Below, piece after piece: positions 1 to 8,643 of a DNA stretch of 64,000 bases. The DNA lies in contig NZ_BIME01000006.1 of the NCBI RefSeq assembly GCF_004000925.1, forward strand, positions 335,352-399,351. Reading direction: 5' to 3'. The notes beneath the pieces are model-generated. The model was not told the origin of the DNA, searched no databases, and saw only the letters and a list, made by a program, of their open reading frames with translations. The stretch's first letter is position 1, and the number at the start of each line of letters is the position of its first letter. This DNA comes from Paenibacillus illinoisensis NBRC 15959 (GTDB lineage: Bacteria; Bacillota; Bacilli; Paenibacillales; Paenibacillaceae). Both the position numbers and the translations under genes were made by a program.

Positions 1-2
1 GT

Positions 3-614
3 GCCAAGGCGGAAGAGTCGGGTACGATCTCCGGCCAGCTGATTGTGGATTACTGGAAAGCCCATCCCGAAGCGGACAAAAACGGGGACGGCAAACTGCA
101 ATACGTCATGCTGAAAGGCGAGCCGGGTCACCAGGATGCAGAACTGCGGACCAAATACTCCGTACAGGCGATCCAGGATGCCGGTATTGAAGTAGAGGCA
201 CTGGCGGAAGACACGGCGATGTGGGATCGGGTTAAAGGACAGGAGAAAATGCAGGCATTCCTCGCTTCCCACGGCGACAAGATTGAAGCTGTACTTGCCA
301 ACAATGACGACATGGCACTCGGTGCCATCGAAGCATTGAAGGCAGCAGGATACTTCAAGGACGGCAAGGCGATGCCTGTCGTTGGTGTGGATGCAACCGC
401 TCCTGCCATTCAGGCACTTCAGGACGGCACGATGCTGGGCACCGTATTGAATGATGCGAAGAACCAGGGCACAGCAACAGTGGCTTTGGCTGCGGTACTC
501 GCCAAGGGTGAGACGCCAACGAAGGAAAATACGGGGTACGACATTACGGATGGCAAATATGTCTGGATTGCCTACAAGAAAATTACGAAAGACAACATTG
601 CCGACGCCCAATAA
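3..614 (+). CDS. mglB: Galactose/methyl-galactoside ABC transporter substrate-binding protein, C-terminal part
   Basis: This is the periplasmic-binding-type receptor of an MglBAC importer, cut by the left window edge so that only about 203 C-terminal residues remain. The MglB calcium loop is visible as DKNGDGKLQ, followed by LKGEPGHQDAE, the sugar-stacking tryptophan region DTAMWD, NNDDMALGAIEALK and VLNDAKNQG, all characteristic of MglB rather than ribose or xylose receptors. The open frame runs off the edge, so the signal peptide and lipobox are not visible. mglA and mglC follow on the same strand. A hairpin with a T run sits between mglB and mglA, which would give more receptor than transporter. 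Confidence 0.93.
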   Translation, partial: AKAEESGTISGQLIVDYWKAHPEADKNGDGKLQYVMLKGEPGHQDAELRTKYSVQAIQDAGIEVEALAEDTAMWDRVKGQEKMQAFLASHGDKIEAVLANNDDMALGAIEALKAAGYFKDGKAMPVVGVDATAPAIQALQDGTMLGTVLNDAKNQGTATVALAAVLAKGETPTKENTGYDITDGKYVWIAYKKITKDNIADAQ

Positions 615-627
615 CAGCAGCAGAGAG

Positions 628-660
628 GGACGTCCGTCTTACCGATGGCGTCCTTTTTTT
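628..660 (+). terminator. Intercistronic hairpin between mglB and mglA
   Basis: GGACG at 628-632 pairs with CGTCC at 649-653 and is followed by seven T. It probably terminates part of the transcripts after mglB, a common arrangement for ABC receptors made in excess over the membrane components. The stem is short, so read-through into mglA is expected. Confidence 0.6.
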
Positions 661-686
661 CTGGGCATATGAAGGGAGGAACCCAA

Positions 687-2192
687 ATGGCATCACCTTA
701 TCTGCTGGAGATGGACGGGATTTCGAAGGGGTTTCCGGGTGTGCAGGCACTTAGTCAGGTCACCCTGAAGGTGAAGCCCGGATCGGTCCACGCCCTGATG
801 GGAGAGAATGGAGCAGGTAAATCGACACTGATGAAATGTTTGTTCGGCATGTACCGACCAGATGAAGGCACGATTCGAATCGATGGAAAAGAGGTCGACA
901 TTCCGAATTCCAAAGCAGCACTGATGCATGGCATATCCATGATCCATCAGGAGCTGAATCCGGTGCCTCATCGTCCCGTGATGGAGAATATATGGCTGGG
1001 ACGTTTCCCGATGAGAGGGTTGCTGGTCGACGAGAAGAAGATGTATGCCGATACATTGGCCTTGTTTAAAGACCTGAGTCTGGATATCGACCCGAAGGCA
1101 CAGGCAGGAACGTTATCCGTATCCAAAATACAATCCATGGAAATCGCCAAAGCGGTCTCTTTTCAATCAAAAGTCATTGTTATGGATGAGCCGACCTCAT
1201 CTCTGACAGGCAAGGAAGTAGAGCAGCTGTTCGCTATCATTAACGAGCTTCGCAGCCGCGGCGTGTCGATTATATACATCTCGCACAAAATGGAGGAAAT
1301 CCTCACGATTTCGGACGAAGTCACCATTATGCGTGACGGGTTTGTTGTCGGTACCTGGGATGCTGCTGATCTGACTACCGATCTGATCATCACCCGCATG
1401 GTAGGACGGGATCTGGACGAACGTTTTCCGGAACGGACCAACGTTCCTGGCGAAGTGATTTTGAAGGCAGAAGGGTTAACATCGAGCCAGGCCCACTCGT
1501 TCAGGGATATTACGTTTGAGCTCCGAAAAGGCGAAGTGCTCGGCATTGGCGGGCTCGTTGGAGCGCAGCGGACGGAACTGATCGAATCCTTGTTCGGACT
1601 GCGAGGGCTCGCTTCGGGCACAATCTCGATTCATGGACGCAAGGTGAAGATCAACTCACCCGCCGCGGCGAAACGTCATCATATGGCGCTGCTGACCGAG
1701 GAACGGAGGGTTACGGGCATATTTCCGGTGTTGTCCGTATATGAAAATACAATTATTGCGAGTTTGGGAAGGTACCGTAACCGCGTTGGACTGCTGGATG
1801 AAAAGAAGGGACGCGAAGAGGCCCGGGAGCAAACTCAGAAGTTCAGAACCAAAACGCCTTCTGTTAACACGCTGATTCGCAACCTTTCTGGCGGAAATCA
1901 GCAGAAAGTGCTTTTGGCCCGGTGGTTATTGACCAGCCCGGAAATTCTGCTGCTTGATGAACCAACGCGGGGAATTGATGTGGGGGCCAAGTTTGAAATC
2001 TACACCATTATTACGGAACTGGCTCGTCAGGGCAAAAGCATTATCATGATCAGCTCGGAGATGCCTGAACTGCTAGGGATGTCCGACCGGATCATGGTGA
2101 TGAGTGAAGGAAGGCTGACCGGCATTGTAGACGGAGCCGACGCCACAGAGCAGGAAATTATGAGGCTGGCCGCTCAGCAGCGGATGGCTTAG
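687..2192 (+). CDS. mglA: Galactose/methyl-galactoside import ATP-binding protein
   Basis: A 501-residue sugar-import ATPase with two fused nucleotide-binding domains, as in the MglA/RbsA/XylG family; it powers uptake by MglC with MglB as receptor. The first domain has Walker A GENGAGKST and Walker B VIVMDEPTSSL. The second has a degenerate Walker A (GLVGAQRTE), an intact LSGGNQQK signature and ILLLDEPTRGIDVG, the usual asymmetry of this family. The ATG at 687 is chosen because GGGAGGA lies just upstream at 674-680; the frame is open further upstream but without a ribosome site. It is followed after 14 bases by mglC. Confidence 0.95.
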   Translation: MASPYLLEMDGISKGFPGVQALSQVTLKVKPGSVHALMGENGAGKSTLMKCLFGMYRPDEGTIRIDGKEVDIPNSKAALMHGISMIHQELNPVPHRPVMENIWLGRFPMRGLLVDEKKMYADTLALFKDLSLDIDPKAQAGTLSVSKIQSMEIAKAVSFQSKVIVMDEPTSSLTGKEVEQLFAIINELRSRGVSIIYISHKMEEILTISDEVTIMRDGFVVGTWDAADLTTDLIITRMVGRDLDERFPERTNVPGEVILKAEGLTSSQAHSFRDITFELRKGEVLGIGGLVGAQRTELIESLFGLRGLASGTISIHGRKVKINSPAAAKRHHMALLTEERRVTGIFPVLSVYENTIIASLGRYRNRVGLLDEKKGREEAREQTQKFRTKTPSVNTLIRNLSGGNQQKVLLARWLLTSPEILLLDEPTRGIDVGAKFEIYTIITELARQGKSIIMISSEMPELLGMSDRIMVMSEGRLTGIVDGADATEQEIMRLAAQQRMA

Positions 2193-2206
2193 ACAGGAGG
2201 AAACAG

Positions 2207-3226
2207 ATGAATACGCAAGTCATCAATCAGGTGAAACAGTATGTAACGCAGCGAGCCATCTTTATCGTACTTATTCTGCTTGTCATCGGCATTGCCATTG
2301 CGGACCCGAACTTCCTTGCTTTCTCTACCCTACGGGATATATTGCAGCAGTCCTCCACAAGGGCCATCATTGCACTCGGGGCGGCCTTCATTCTCGTCAC
2401 TGGCGGGGTCGATCTGTCAGCTGGCCGGGTGGTGGGTCTGACGGCTGTGGTATCCGCGTCCATGCTGCAAATTGACGAATATGCCAATCGCTTCTTCCCG
2501 GATCTGCCGCATTTATGGGTGGGGCTGCCCATTATAATTGGAATTGTGGCTGGTCTGATTGTCGGATTGGTAAATGGAATTATAGTCGCCAAGCTGCATG
2601 TACCTCCATTTATCGCCACACTGGGAACGATGGTGGCCGTATATGGGTTGAACTCGATTTATTTTGATACAGAGCCCAACCAGTCACAGCCGATTGGAGG
2701 ACTTAGACCGGGCTTCACGGTGATCGGATCAGGCTATATTGATCTGGGAGGGGGCTACTCGATCCCTTATATTGTACTGATTGCGATTGCAGTAGCCTTA
2801 ATCTGTTGGGTCGTTTTTAACAAAACCCGCCTCGGCAAAAATATGTACGCCATTGGCGGCAACATCCAGGCCGCGCATGTGTCGGGAATTCATGTCGCAC
2901 GTAATTTGATTGCCCTGTATGCCATTGCGGGAGCGTTGTATGGACTGGGGGGTGTGCTGGAGGCAGCGCGTACAGGCGGAGCGACGAATAACTACGGCAA
3001 TATGTATGAGCTGGATGCCATTGCGGCGTGTGTCGTTGGTGGCGTTTCAACAGCAGGAGGCATCGGAACAGTGCCAGGTGTTATGGCCGGTGTGCTCATC
3101 TTCGGGGTTATCAACTACGGCCTTACCTTTATCGGTGTAAGTCCCTATTGGCAGCTGATTATTAAAGGATTAATTATAGTTGCCGCTGTTGCATTTGATA
3201 TCCGCAAATATATGGCGAAGAAATAG
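2207..3226 (+). CDS. mglC: Galactose/methyl-galactoside ABC transporter permease
   Basis: A 339-residue inner-membrane permease of the BPD_transp_2 (MglC/RbsC) family, with about eight to ten hydrophobic segments starting near residue 17. Family motifs include GGVDLSAGRVVGLTAVV, NGIIVAKLHVPPFIATLGTM and the C-terminal GGVSTAGGIGTVPGVMAG. AGGAGG lies just upstream of the ATG. It completes the mglBAC operon, which ends at a strong terminator 20 bases downstream. Confidence 0.95.
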   Translation: MNTQVINQVKQYVTQRAIFIVLILLVIGIAIADPNFLAFSTLRDILQQSSTRAIIALGAAFILVTGGVDLSAGRVVGLTAVVSASMLQIDEYANRFFPDLPHLWVGLPIIIGIVAGLIVGLVNGIIVAKLHVPPFIATLGTMVAVYGLNSIYFDTEPNQSQPIGGLRPGFTVIGSGYIDLGGGYSIPYIVLIAIAVALICWVVFNKTRLGKNMYAIGGNIQAAHVSGIHVARNLIALYAIAGALYGLGGVLEAARTGGATNNYGNMYELDAIAACVVGGVSTAGGIGTVPGVMAGVLIFGVINYGLTFIGVSPYWQLIIKGLIIVAAVAFDIRKYMAKK

Positions 3227-3246
3227 ATATGTGGAGAGGAAAGAAC

Positions 3247-3290
3247 AAAGCCAGCGCTCTGGAATGTCAGAGCGCTGGCTTCTTTTTTCT
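3247..3290. terminator. Strong bidirectional terminator after mglC
   Basis: AAGCCAGCGCTCTG (3248-3261) pairs perfectly with CAGAGCGCTGGCTT (3268-3281) around a 6-base loop. T-rich sequence follows on the plus strand and an A-rich tract precedes it, so it can serve both mglC and the convergent gene on the minus strand. Confidence 0.92.
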
Positions 3291-3626
3291 TTATGAATTG
3301 ACGATCCAATCCAACATAGTAACCAAAGGGCCTATGAAACAGATGATCAGCATAGCACCGGCCACGATTGAAGCTGTTTTTGTACCAAAGTGTACGTTGT
3401 GTTTTCTTGCAATGATGATGGCAGGGATCCAGAAGATTGCAGTTATTACTGTTGGAATAATCAGTTCTTCGTCACCCTTGCTATAGATGGGCCAATTCAT
3501 CTGATGAAACAGGTAATACCCGAACCTAAAATCATCAGGCCCCCATGCATAATTAAATGCAAATCCCAAAGCCACAATGAGCAGCGAAAATGTGCCAATT
3601 CCAAATGGTCTTCTACGTTCCACCAA
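3291..3626 (-). CDS. Small three-TM membrane protein of unknown function
   Basis: About 111 residues with three hydrophobic segments (FGIGTFSLLIVALGFAF, ELIIPTVITAIFWIPAII, TASIVAGAMLIICFIGPLV) separated by short polar stretches. No family is recognised. Convergent to mglC and sharing its terminator. The start is a TTG at 3626 with AGGTGA five bases upstream; another in-frame TTG at 3641 has no properly spaced ribosome site. No catalytic motif was seen. Confidence 0.6.
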   Translation of the reverse strand: MVERRRPFGIGTFSLLIVALGFAFNYAWGPDDFRFGYYLFHQMNWPIYSKGDEELIIPTVITAIFWIPAIIIARKHNVHFGTKTASIVAGAMLIICFIGPLVTMLDWIVNS

Positions 3627-3641
3627 GAGAATCACCTGCAA

Positions 3642-3768
3642 CTTCCAATTTTATTGAAAATAAATCCATTACTGTATTATAACATACCAGAAAAAGGGTG
3701 GATGATGTACAGGATCGCTATTCAAGATGCTAAATAAATGGTATATAATCCATGAGCCCTATCCATTC
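3642..3768. other. Intergenic region without recognisable gene
   Basis: About 130 bases between the divergent small membrane protein and the kinase leader. Only A/T-rich promoter-like sequence was seen. Confidence 0.5.
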
Positions 3769-3895
3769 CAATTTGGAGAGCTTCCATTAATCGACAACAT
3801 TAGCTAATCATAATCGATATAATGCATGTAAATGAAGTGTTAGATGTGAGTAGATTGTCAAAGGGGGCGAGGCTGTTTGCTAACGTACACGATGA
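3769..3895 (+). repeat. Kinase promoter/leader, copy 1 of a duplicated 125-bp block
   Basis: This block is repeated with high similarity at 5734-5860. Identical landmarks keep the same spacing: ATCGACAACAT at 3790, AGCTAATCATAATCGATATAAT, CATGTAAA and TCAAAGGGGGCGAGGCTG with the ribosome site and TTG start. It contains a consensus -10 (TATAAT, 3818-3823) but no clear -35 at 17 bases. TCGACA read on the other strand resembles a Spo0A box (TGTCGA), which is only a weak suggestion of Spo0A control. Confidence 0.75.
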
Positions 3896-5448
3896 AAAGG
3901 GTTATTTTCCCGCTGGGTTGCCTGCTTGTAATCCTGTCCTCTTATTTTCTGGGCCGCACTTCCAGCCTCACATGGATGATCCTTGCCGGAGCCTTATTTG
4001 TTGCCAGCATTTATGGAGAAAGACGATATCCTGTATTACAGAAAATTCAGTGGATCTTCCTTGGCATATTTCACTATTTCAGTGAGTTGAACTGGTGCAA
4101 CATGTTATATTACCTGCTCATCATGACAATGATTCAGAACAAACAGCGGGTAGAGCAGACCCTGCCCATTTCTCTCCTGCTCGTGCTGCAATATACAGGG
4201 ATTCGGCTATCCTACGTTACGATAGATGCCTACACATTGTCGGTTTCCCTATTCGATCTACTCACGGCAATTGTTATAATCTTTCTGTATCATACGCTGG
4301 TTAACAGCGAAGCTGAAAAGCGCAGATTGCGCGAAAAAAATCAATTCCTCACCCTGCACGACCCGCTTACAGGGCTGCTCAACTATGAAGGATATATGAA
4401 TGCACTGCAGGAAACGGCAGAGAAGCAGCGCTCCTTTTTGCTTATTCTTATGAACATCCAGAATTTCAACGGATTTAATAAGGAAGTGGAAAACAATTGG
4501 AGTTCCATCATAGCGGGGACAGGGGGGAGCATCTCCAAGCATTTTGCGGATGCTTATGGGATATCCCGTTATGCGGGAGATCGATTTTCAATCATTTTGC
4601 CCGAGGTTGCGGGTATCGAGGAACGAATGAGTACAATGCAAACCACCGATCTGAAAGGATTACAGGTTACGTATAGCATTTCGGTCTATCCGGAGACAGC
4701 AGAGACCCTCCAGCAGTTAATAACGATTGCAGAGGAGCGACTATTTCAGGCACAGCGCAGCAAGTGGATTAAGAATGAAGAAGAGATCTACCGTTCGGAA
4801 AGGCTCAGGGCTGTTGGAGAACTTGCAGCCGGCATGGCGCATGAGATCCGTAATCCGCTCACGGCGATTCGTGGATTCTTGCAGCTGTCACGCGGACAAG
4901 CGTACAATATTGCTCCGTGGTATGAAGTGATTATGGGTGAAGTGATCCGGGTTACGGATCTGACTGCAGAATTTCTGCAATTTTCCAAGCCGCAGGCTCA
5001 TCTAATGAAACCGGAGAGGCTGGGCCACTGCCTTGAACGTGTTTTGTCATTAACCGAGTCAGATGCAGCATCCCGTGGACACCGGATTACATTAGAGATG
5101 ACAGGCGAATCAGTTATGGTCAATATGGATCGGGACAAGATCGTACAGGTTCTGATTAATCTGATTCGTAATGCTTTTGAAGCAATGGAAGACCCGGGTG
5201 AAGTGCGTATTGGTTTGTTACATGATGGAGAAGAAGCACTTATCTCGATTACGGATACGGGCAGCGGCATTCCGGAGAACGCACTGGCGACGATCTTTGA
5301 TCCATTTTATACGACCAAGGAAGAAGGTACAGGACTTGGACTGGCACTCTGTCAGAAAATTGCTTTGGACCATCATGGCAAAATTACCGTTCATAGTGAA
5401 ATAGGGATTGGCGCTACATTCACCCTTCATTTACCTATGGGGGCATAA
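3877..5448 (+). CDS. Membrane sensor histidine kinase with degenerate GGDEF domain
   Basis: A 523-residue kinase. Residues 1-142 hold about five or six membrane segments. Residues 155-290 form a GGDEF-like domain (LTLHDPLTGLLNYEGY) in which the catalytic GGDEF is AGDRF at 233-237, so it is probably a sensor and not a cyclase. Residues 308-375 are HisKA with phospho-acceptor H322 in AGMAHEIRNPLTA. The C-terminal ATPase has N, DTGSGIP, FDPFYTTKEEGTGLGL and GATFTLHLP. The layout resembles sporulation-phosphorelay kinases of bacilli, and no response regulator is adjacent. Translation starts at TTG 3877, because AAGGGGG at 3861-3867 is correctly spaced for it and too far from the ATG at 3892. A partial duplicate of its 5' region lies before lpxC. 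Confidence 0.88.
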   Translation: MLTYTMKRVIFPLGCLLVILSSYFLGRTSSLTWMILAGALFVASIYGERRYPVLQKIQWIFLGIFHYFSELNWCNMLYYLLIMTMIQNKQRVEQTLPISLLLVLQYTGIRLSYVTIDAYTLSVSLFDLLTAIVIIFLYHTLVNSEAEKRRLREKNQFLTLHDPLTGLLNYEGYMNALQETAEKQRSFLLILMNIQNFNGFNKEVENNWSSIIAGTGGSISKHFADAYGISRYAGDRFSIILPEVAGIEERMSTMQTTDLKGLQVTYSISVYPETAETLQQLITIAEERLFQAQRSKWIKNEEEIYRSERLRAVGELAAGMAHEIRNPLTAIRGFLQLSRGQAYNIAPWYEVIMGEVIRVTDLTAEFLQFSKPQAHLMKPERLGHCLERVLSLTESDAASRGHRITLEMTGESVMVNMDRDKIVQVLINLIRNAFEAMEDPGEVRIGLLHDGEEALISITDTGSGIPENALATIFDPFYTTKEEGTGLGLALCQKIALDHHGKITVHSEIGIGATFTLHLPMGA

Positions 5449-5521
5449 TTCCAGCAAACAAAAACGCTGAACTGCTCACCGTTAAATAGACAGATAAAAA
5501 AACAAAAAAATAGTTCGTTTA

Positions 5522-5560
5522 GAAACCTTAGCTCAATAAGTGCTAAGGTTTCTTGTTTTG
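5522..5560 (+). terminator. Terminator of the kinase gene
   Basis: A perfect 11-bp stem GAAACCTTAGC / GCTAAGGTTTC with a 9-base loop, followed by TTGTTTTG. It separates the kinase transcript from the lpx operon. Confidence 0.85.
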
Positions 5561-5733
5561 CTGTTCTTGAGCATTCATTCGGAAACAGACCGCCGAAATA
5601 CTCCGTTAATGTTAGTTAATGTAGTAGTATCACATATAACGGTGAACGGCACTGTGAACATCTTCATACGTGTCATACCTCGTAAGATAATAACATTTTG
5701 TTTTAGTTTAATTATCAAATTATACATTCATGT
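5561..5733. other. Intergenic region, nothing recognised
   Basis: A/T-rich sequence between the kinase terminator and the second leader copy. A plus-strand frame across it has no ribosome site and no recognisable product. Confidence 0.4.
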
Positions 5734-5903
5734 GAATTTGACGAGCCTCCAAATATCGACAACATCAGCTAATCATAATCGATATAATACATGTAAAATA
5801 GGATCCGAGTGCGAGAATTATGTCAAAGGGGGCGAGGCTGTTTGCTAAGTTACACGATAAACAGGGTGGGCGGTTCCATTATTTCAGTAGACTAATGTTC
5901 AAT
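5734..5903 (+). repeat. Second copy of the kinase leader, with degraded kinase 5' end, upstream of lpxC
   Basis: Positions 5734-5860 match 3769-3895 with conserved spacing, including TATAAT at 5783-5788, AAAGGGGGCGAGGCTG and the TTG start. The reading frame after that TTG gives MLSYTINRV, similar to the kinase's MLTYTMKRV, then stops at TAG/TAA within 20 codons. TTATTTCAGT at 5878-5887 resembles kinase codons near 4072, suggesting an internally deleted relic. It most likely supplies the promoter for the lpx genes, whose own start follows at 5921. Confidence 0.7.
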
Positions 5904-5920
5904 AAAATGGAGGGGATGCT

Positions 5921-6751
5921 ATGTACCAAAAAACGATTCGTAATAGTTTTACATTAGACGGCATTGCTATACATAGTGGAAATGTGTCAGAGATAACTCT
6001 GCATTCTGCACAACCAAACACAGGTATTGTTTTTAGAAGAGTGGATTTAGATCCATATGAAATTATTGAAGCTAGAATCGGTAATGTATCCAATACAGAA
6101 CGTTGCACACAGCTTAAAAACAAGCAAGGATACGCTGTATCTATGGTTGAACATACAATGTCTGCTGTATGCGGGATGGGCATCGATAACGTGATTATTG
6201 ATGTTAATGGTGAAGAATTACCTATTTTTGATGGCAGCTCTTCCTATATTGCAGCGAAGATTTTGGAAGTGGGTTATCTGCAGCAAGAAGTCCCCAAAAC
6301 ATACCTTCATTTACAACATAAAGTTAGAGTTGAGCATGGTACTTCTTTTCTCGAAGCTCATCCCTCCTCAATGATTTCCTATTGCGTTTGTTTTAAAAAT
6401 GAACATAAAATTGCCTACCTCTCGGATCAAATATCCAATTTCAATTTTATAGAAAACGATTACTTAACTGATATTGCGCCAGCTAGGACATTTTGCTTTG
6501 AAGAAGAAATAATGTACTTAAGAAGCAAAGGTTTAATTCAAGGAGCTTCTTTAGAGCATGGAATAGTTGTTGGTAATAAGGAGATTTATCCCAACATGCG
6601 TTTTCATGATGAATTATCTCGTCACAAACTGCTGGATCTTATTGGTGATTTAGCTTTGAATCCTCCTTTTCATGCAAACATCATAGGATCGGGAACCTCT
6701 CACTATTTGAACACTCTTTTTGCTCGAGAATTATTAAATAATCTAATCTAA
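5921..6751 (+). CDS. lpxC: UDP-3-O-acyl-N-acetylglucosamine deacetylase (LpxC)
   Basis: 276 residues, close to the 271-305 usual for LpxC, the zinc deacetylase of the committed lipid A step. It converts UDP-3-O-acyl-GlcNAc to the free amine. Both LpxC repeats are present: [13 protein letters not shown] near the N-terminus, [15 protein letters not shown] with the general-base Glu and zinc His, [10 protein letters not shown], then [13 protein letters not shown] with the second zinc His and Asp, and SGTSHYLN with the final His. No key residue is missing. GGAGGGG precedes the ATG. First gene of a three-gene operon with lpxD and lpxA. The base composition is much richer in A/T than the flanking ABC-exporter genes, which suggests transfer. 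Finding this enzyme in a Gram-positive background is unexpected. Confidence 0.93.
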   Translation: MYQKTIRNSFTLDGIAIHSGNVSEITLHSAQPNTGIVFRRVDLDPYEIIEARIGNVSNTERCTQLKNKQGYAVSMVEHTMSAVCGMGIDNVIIDVNGEELPIFDGSSSYIAAKILEVGYLQQEVPKTYLHLQHKVRVEHGTSFLEAHPSSMISYCVCFKNEHKIAYLSDQISNFNFIENDYLTDIAPARTFCFEEEIMYLRSKGLIQGASLEHGIVVGNKEIYPNMRFHDELSRHKLLDLIGDLALNPPFHANIIGSGTSHYLNTLFARELLNNLI

Positions 6752-6771
6752 ATATAATAGGAGACGATACC

Positions 6772-7797
6772 ATGCCATGTAATTTAAATGAAATTGCTGA
6801 ACAGTTAAATGGGATTTTAATAGGTAATGGCAATGTCGTTATAACAGGTGTAGGTTCAATTAGTGCTGCTAAAGAGGGAGAAATTGCTTTTGTTACGGAT
6901 AAAAATTTAAATAAATTAGATAAATGTAATGCTTCGGCGCTCATTGTGCCAGAAACGACAATATTAAAATTTAAAGTACCTGTTATTAAGGTGAAAAATC
7001 CCAGACTCAATTTTATTCGTTTAATTGAGATGTTTAGTGAGAAAACCAGAAGTAGTGGTGTAGTATCATCAGAAACAATTGAGCCTTCGGTAACGTTAGG
7101 CTACAATGTGCAGATCGACGATTTCGCGGTAATCCAAGAAGATGTTTCTATTGGCGATCATACGATCATTTCCGCGCATTCATTTATTGGTAAAAAAGTG
7201 ACCATTGGAACGAATTGCTTGATACACCCTAATGTCACTGTGTTACATGATACTTTCATCGGAGATAATGTCATCATTCACTCAGGCGCAGTCATTGGTG
7301 CTGACGGGTTTGGTTTTGAATGGGATGGGCAAAAACAAGTGAAAATCCCCCATATTGGAAATGTCATTATTATGGATGATGTTGAAATTGGCGCAAACAC
7401 CACTATTGATCGAGGAACACTTGATTCAACGACCATAGGTAAAGGGACCAAAATGGACAACCTAATTCAAATTGGCCATAATGTTCAAATTGGTGTGCAC
7501 TGCATTATTGCAGGTACAAGTGCAATTGGGGGCTCATCGAAGATTGGTAACCATGTCATCATGGCTGGCGGAAGTGCGGTAATTAATAATATCACCATTG
7601 GAGACAACTGTGTTGTTTTAGCTAAAACCATGGTTACTAAAAACATGCCCAAGAACTCAATGGTGTCAGGATATACAGCTCGTTCACATAAGAGACAATT
7701 ACGAGAATCCGCTGCACTTTCCAGACTTCCGAAAACAATAAAAAAACTTAATGAAAAACTTGATGAACTTTCCAGAACAAAGGAAGGTGCTAAATGA
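6772..7797 (+). CDS. lpxD: UDP-3-O-acylglucosamine N-acyltransferase (LpxD)
   Basis: 341 residues, the standard LpxD length. It transfers a 3-hydroxyacyl chain from ACP to the 2-amino group of UDP-3-O-acyl-glucosamine. The N-terminal uridine-binding domain (about 1-100; [20 protein letters not shown]) is complete. It is followed by a left-handed beta helix of hexapeptide repeats with [28 protein letters not shown] and IGHNVQIG, whose His corresponds to the catalytic residue, and a C-terminal helical tail ([16 protein letters not shown]). The ribosome site is AGGAGA. It starts 20 bases after lpxC and overlaps lpxA by four bases (ATGA), so translation is probably coupled. Confidence 0.93.
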   Translation: MPCNLNEIAEQLNGILIGNGNVVITGVGSISAAKEGEIAFVTDKNLNKLDKCNASALIVPETTILKFKVPVIKVKNPRLNFIRLIEMFSEKTRSSGVVSSETIEPSVTLGYNVQIDDFAVIQEDVSIGDHTIISAHSFIGKKVTIGTNCLIHPNVTVLHDTFIGDNVIIHSGAVIGADGFGFEWDGQKQVKIPHIGNVIIMDDVEIGANTTIDRGTLDSTTIGKGTKMDNLIQIGHNVQIGVHCIIAGTSAIGGSSKIGNHVIMAGGSAVINNITIGDNCVVLAKTMVTKNMPKNSMVSGYTARSHKRQLRESAALSRLPKTIKKLNEKLDELSRTKEGAK

Positions 7798-8570
7798 TAC
7801 ATCAGTCAGCCATTATTCATCCAACAGCAGTAATTGGGGACAATGTCGAAGTCGGACCTTTCAGTATCGTTGAAGAAAATTCAAAAATAGGTAACGGGTG
7901 CAGGATTGGAAGTCACGCAATCATAGGGTCTAACACGATATTGGGAGAGAATAACTATATTTCACATGGTGCCATTATCGGTTCAGATCCACAAGATAAA
8001 AGTTACCAAGGCGAAGAATCATATCTCATTATTGGAGATAATAATACCGTAAGAGAGTATGTCACCTTATGTAAAGGCACATCAAAAGGAGATTGTTTCA
8101 CGAGAATAGGAAGTAACAACTTTATTATGAATTATGCTCATATCGCACATGATGTATTAATGGGAGATCATAACGTCATCGTCAATAATGTGCAAATTGG
8201 CGGACATGTTAATATTGAAGACTATATTACTTTTGGTTGTGGTTCTGGTGTACATCAATCATGTAACATCGGAAGATTTGCAATGATTGGGGCAGGAAGT
8301 AAAGTTTCACAGGATATCGTTCCATATTCTTTAGCAGATGGTCCACGTTCGTACATACATGGTATTAATATCATTGGTCTAAGAAGAAATGGATTTACAA
8401 ATGAAGAAATAAGCACGATAAAAAAGATTAATGCCATTTTATTTCGCCAAAAGCGAACTCTCGATCAATCTATTGAAGCAATAAACAACTTACCTCCTTC
8501 TGAATTTAAGGAACACACATTGAATTTTTTAAATAAATCTACACGCGGAATTGTACGAATGAAGCGATAA
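7794..8570 (+). CDS. lpxA: UDP-N-acetylglucosamine acyltransferase (LpxA)
   Basis: 258 residues (E. coli LpxA has 262). It performs the first step of lipid A synthesis, 3-O-acylation of UDP-GlcNAc by hydroxyacyl-ACP. Hexapeptide repeats begin at [15 protein letters not shown]. The catalytic His lies in NYAHIAHD. The loop SDPQDKSY and the C-terminal helical domain ([12 protein letters not shown] onward) are typical. By eye alignment the position equivalent to the E. coli chain-length ruler Gly173 is Ala, which might favour a slightly shorter acyl chain; this is inference. fabZ, usually between lpxD and lpxA in Gram-negatives, is absent, as are lpxH, lpxB and lpxK. The operon ends at a strong terminator. 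Confidence 0.93.
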   Translation: MIHQSAIIHPTAVIGDNVEVGPFSIVEENSKIGNGCRIGSHAIIGSNTILGENNYISHGAIIGSDPQDKSYQGEESYLIIGDNNTVREYVTLCKGTSKGDCFTRIGSNNFIMNYAHIAHDVLMGDHNVIVNNVQIGGHVNIEDYITFGCGSGVHQSCNIGRFAMIGAGSKVSQDIVPYSLADGPRSYIHGINIIGLRRNGFTNEEISTIKKINAILFRQKRTLDQSIEAINNLPPSEFKEHTLNFLNKSTRGIVRMKR

Positions 8571-8573
8571 AAT

Positions 8574-8622
8574 GAAACGCCGCACAGGTCCCAGTACACG
8601 GAACCTTCGTGCGGCGTTTATA
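8574..8622. terminator. Bidirectional terminator between lpxA and the ABC exporter
   Basis: AAACGCCGCAC (8575-8585) pairs with GTGCGGCGTTT (8609-8619), with an additional inner AGGT/ACCT pairing. The stem is G/C-rich, unlike the adjoining lpx genes, and serves both convergent transcripts. Confidence 0.85.
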
Positions 8623-8643
8623 TGTTTTCGCTCAGTGGATGGA

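Noticed and set aside
3790..3823. Ordinary SigA promoter using TCGACA as -35 with the TATAAT -10
   Set aside because: The gap would be 21-22 bases, too long for SigA; the -35 of the kinase and lpx leader remains unassigned.
5540..5848. 102-codon plus-strand frame in the kinase-lpx gap
   Set aside because: It runs across the duplicated leader, lacks a ribosome site and gives a composition without any recognisable feature.
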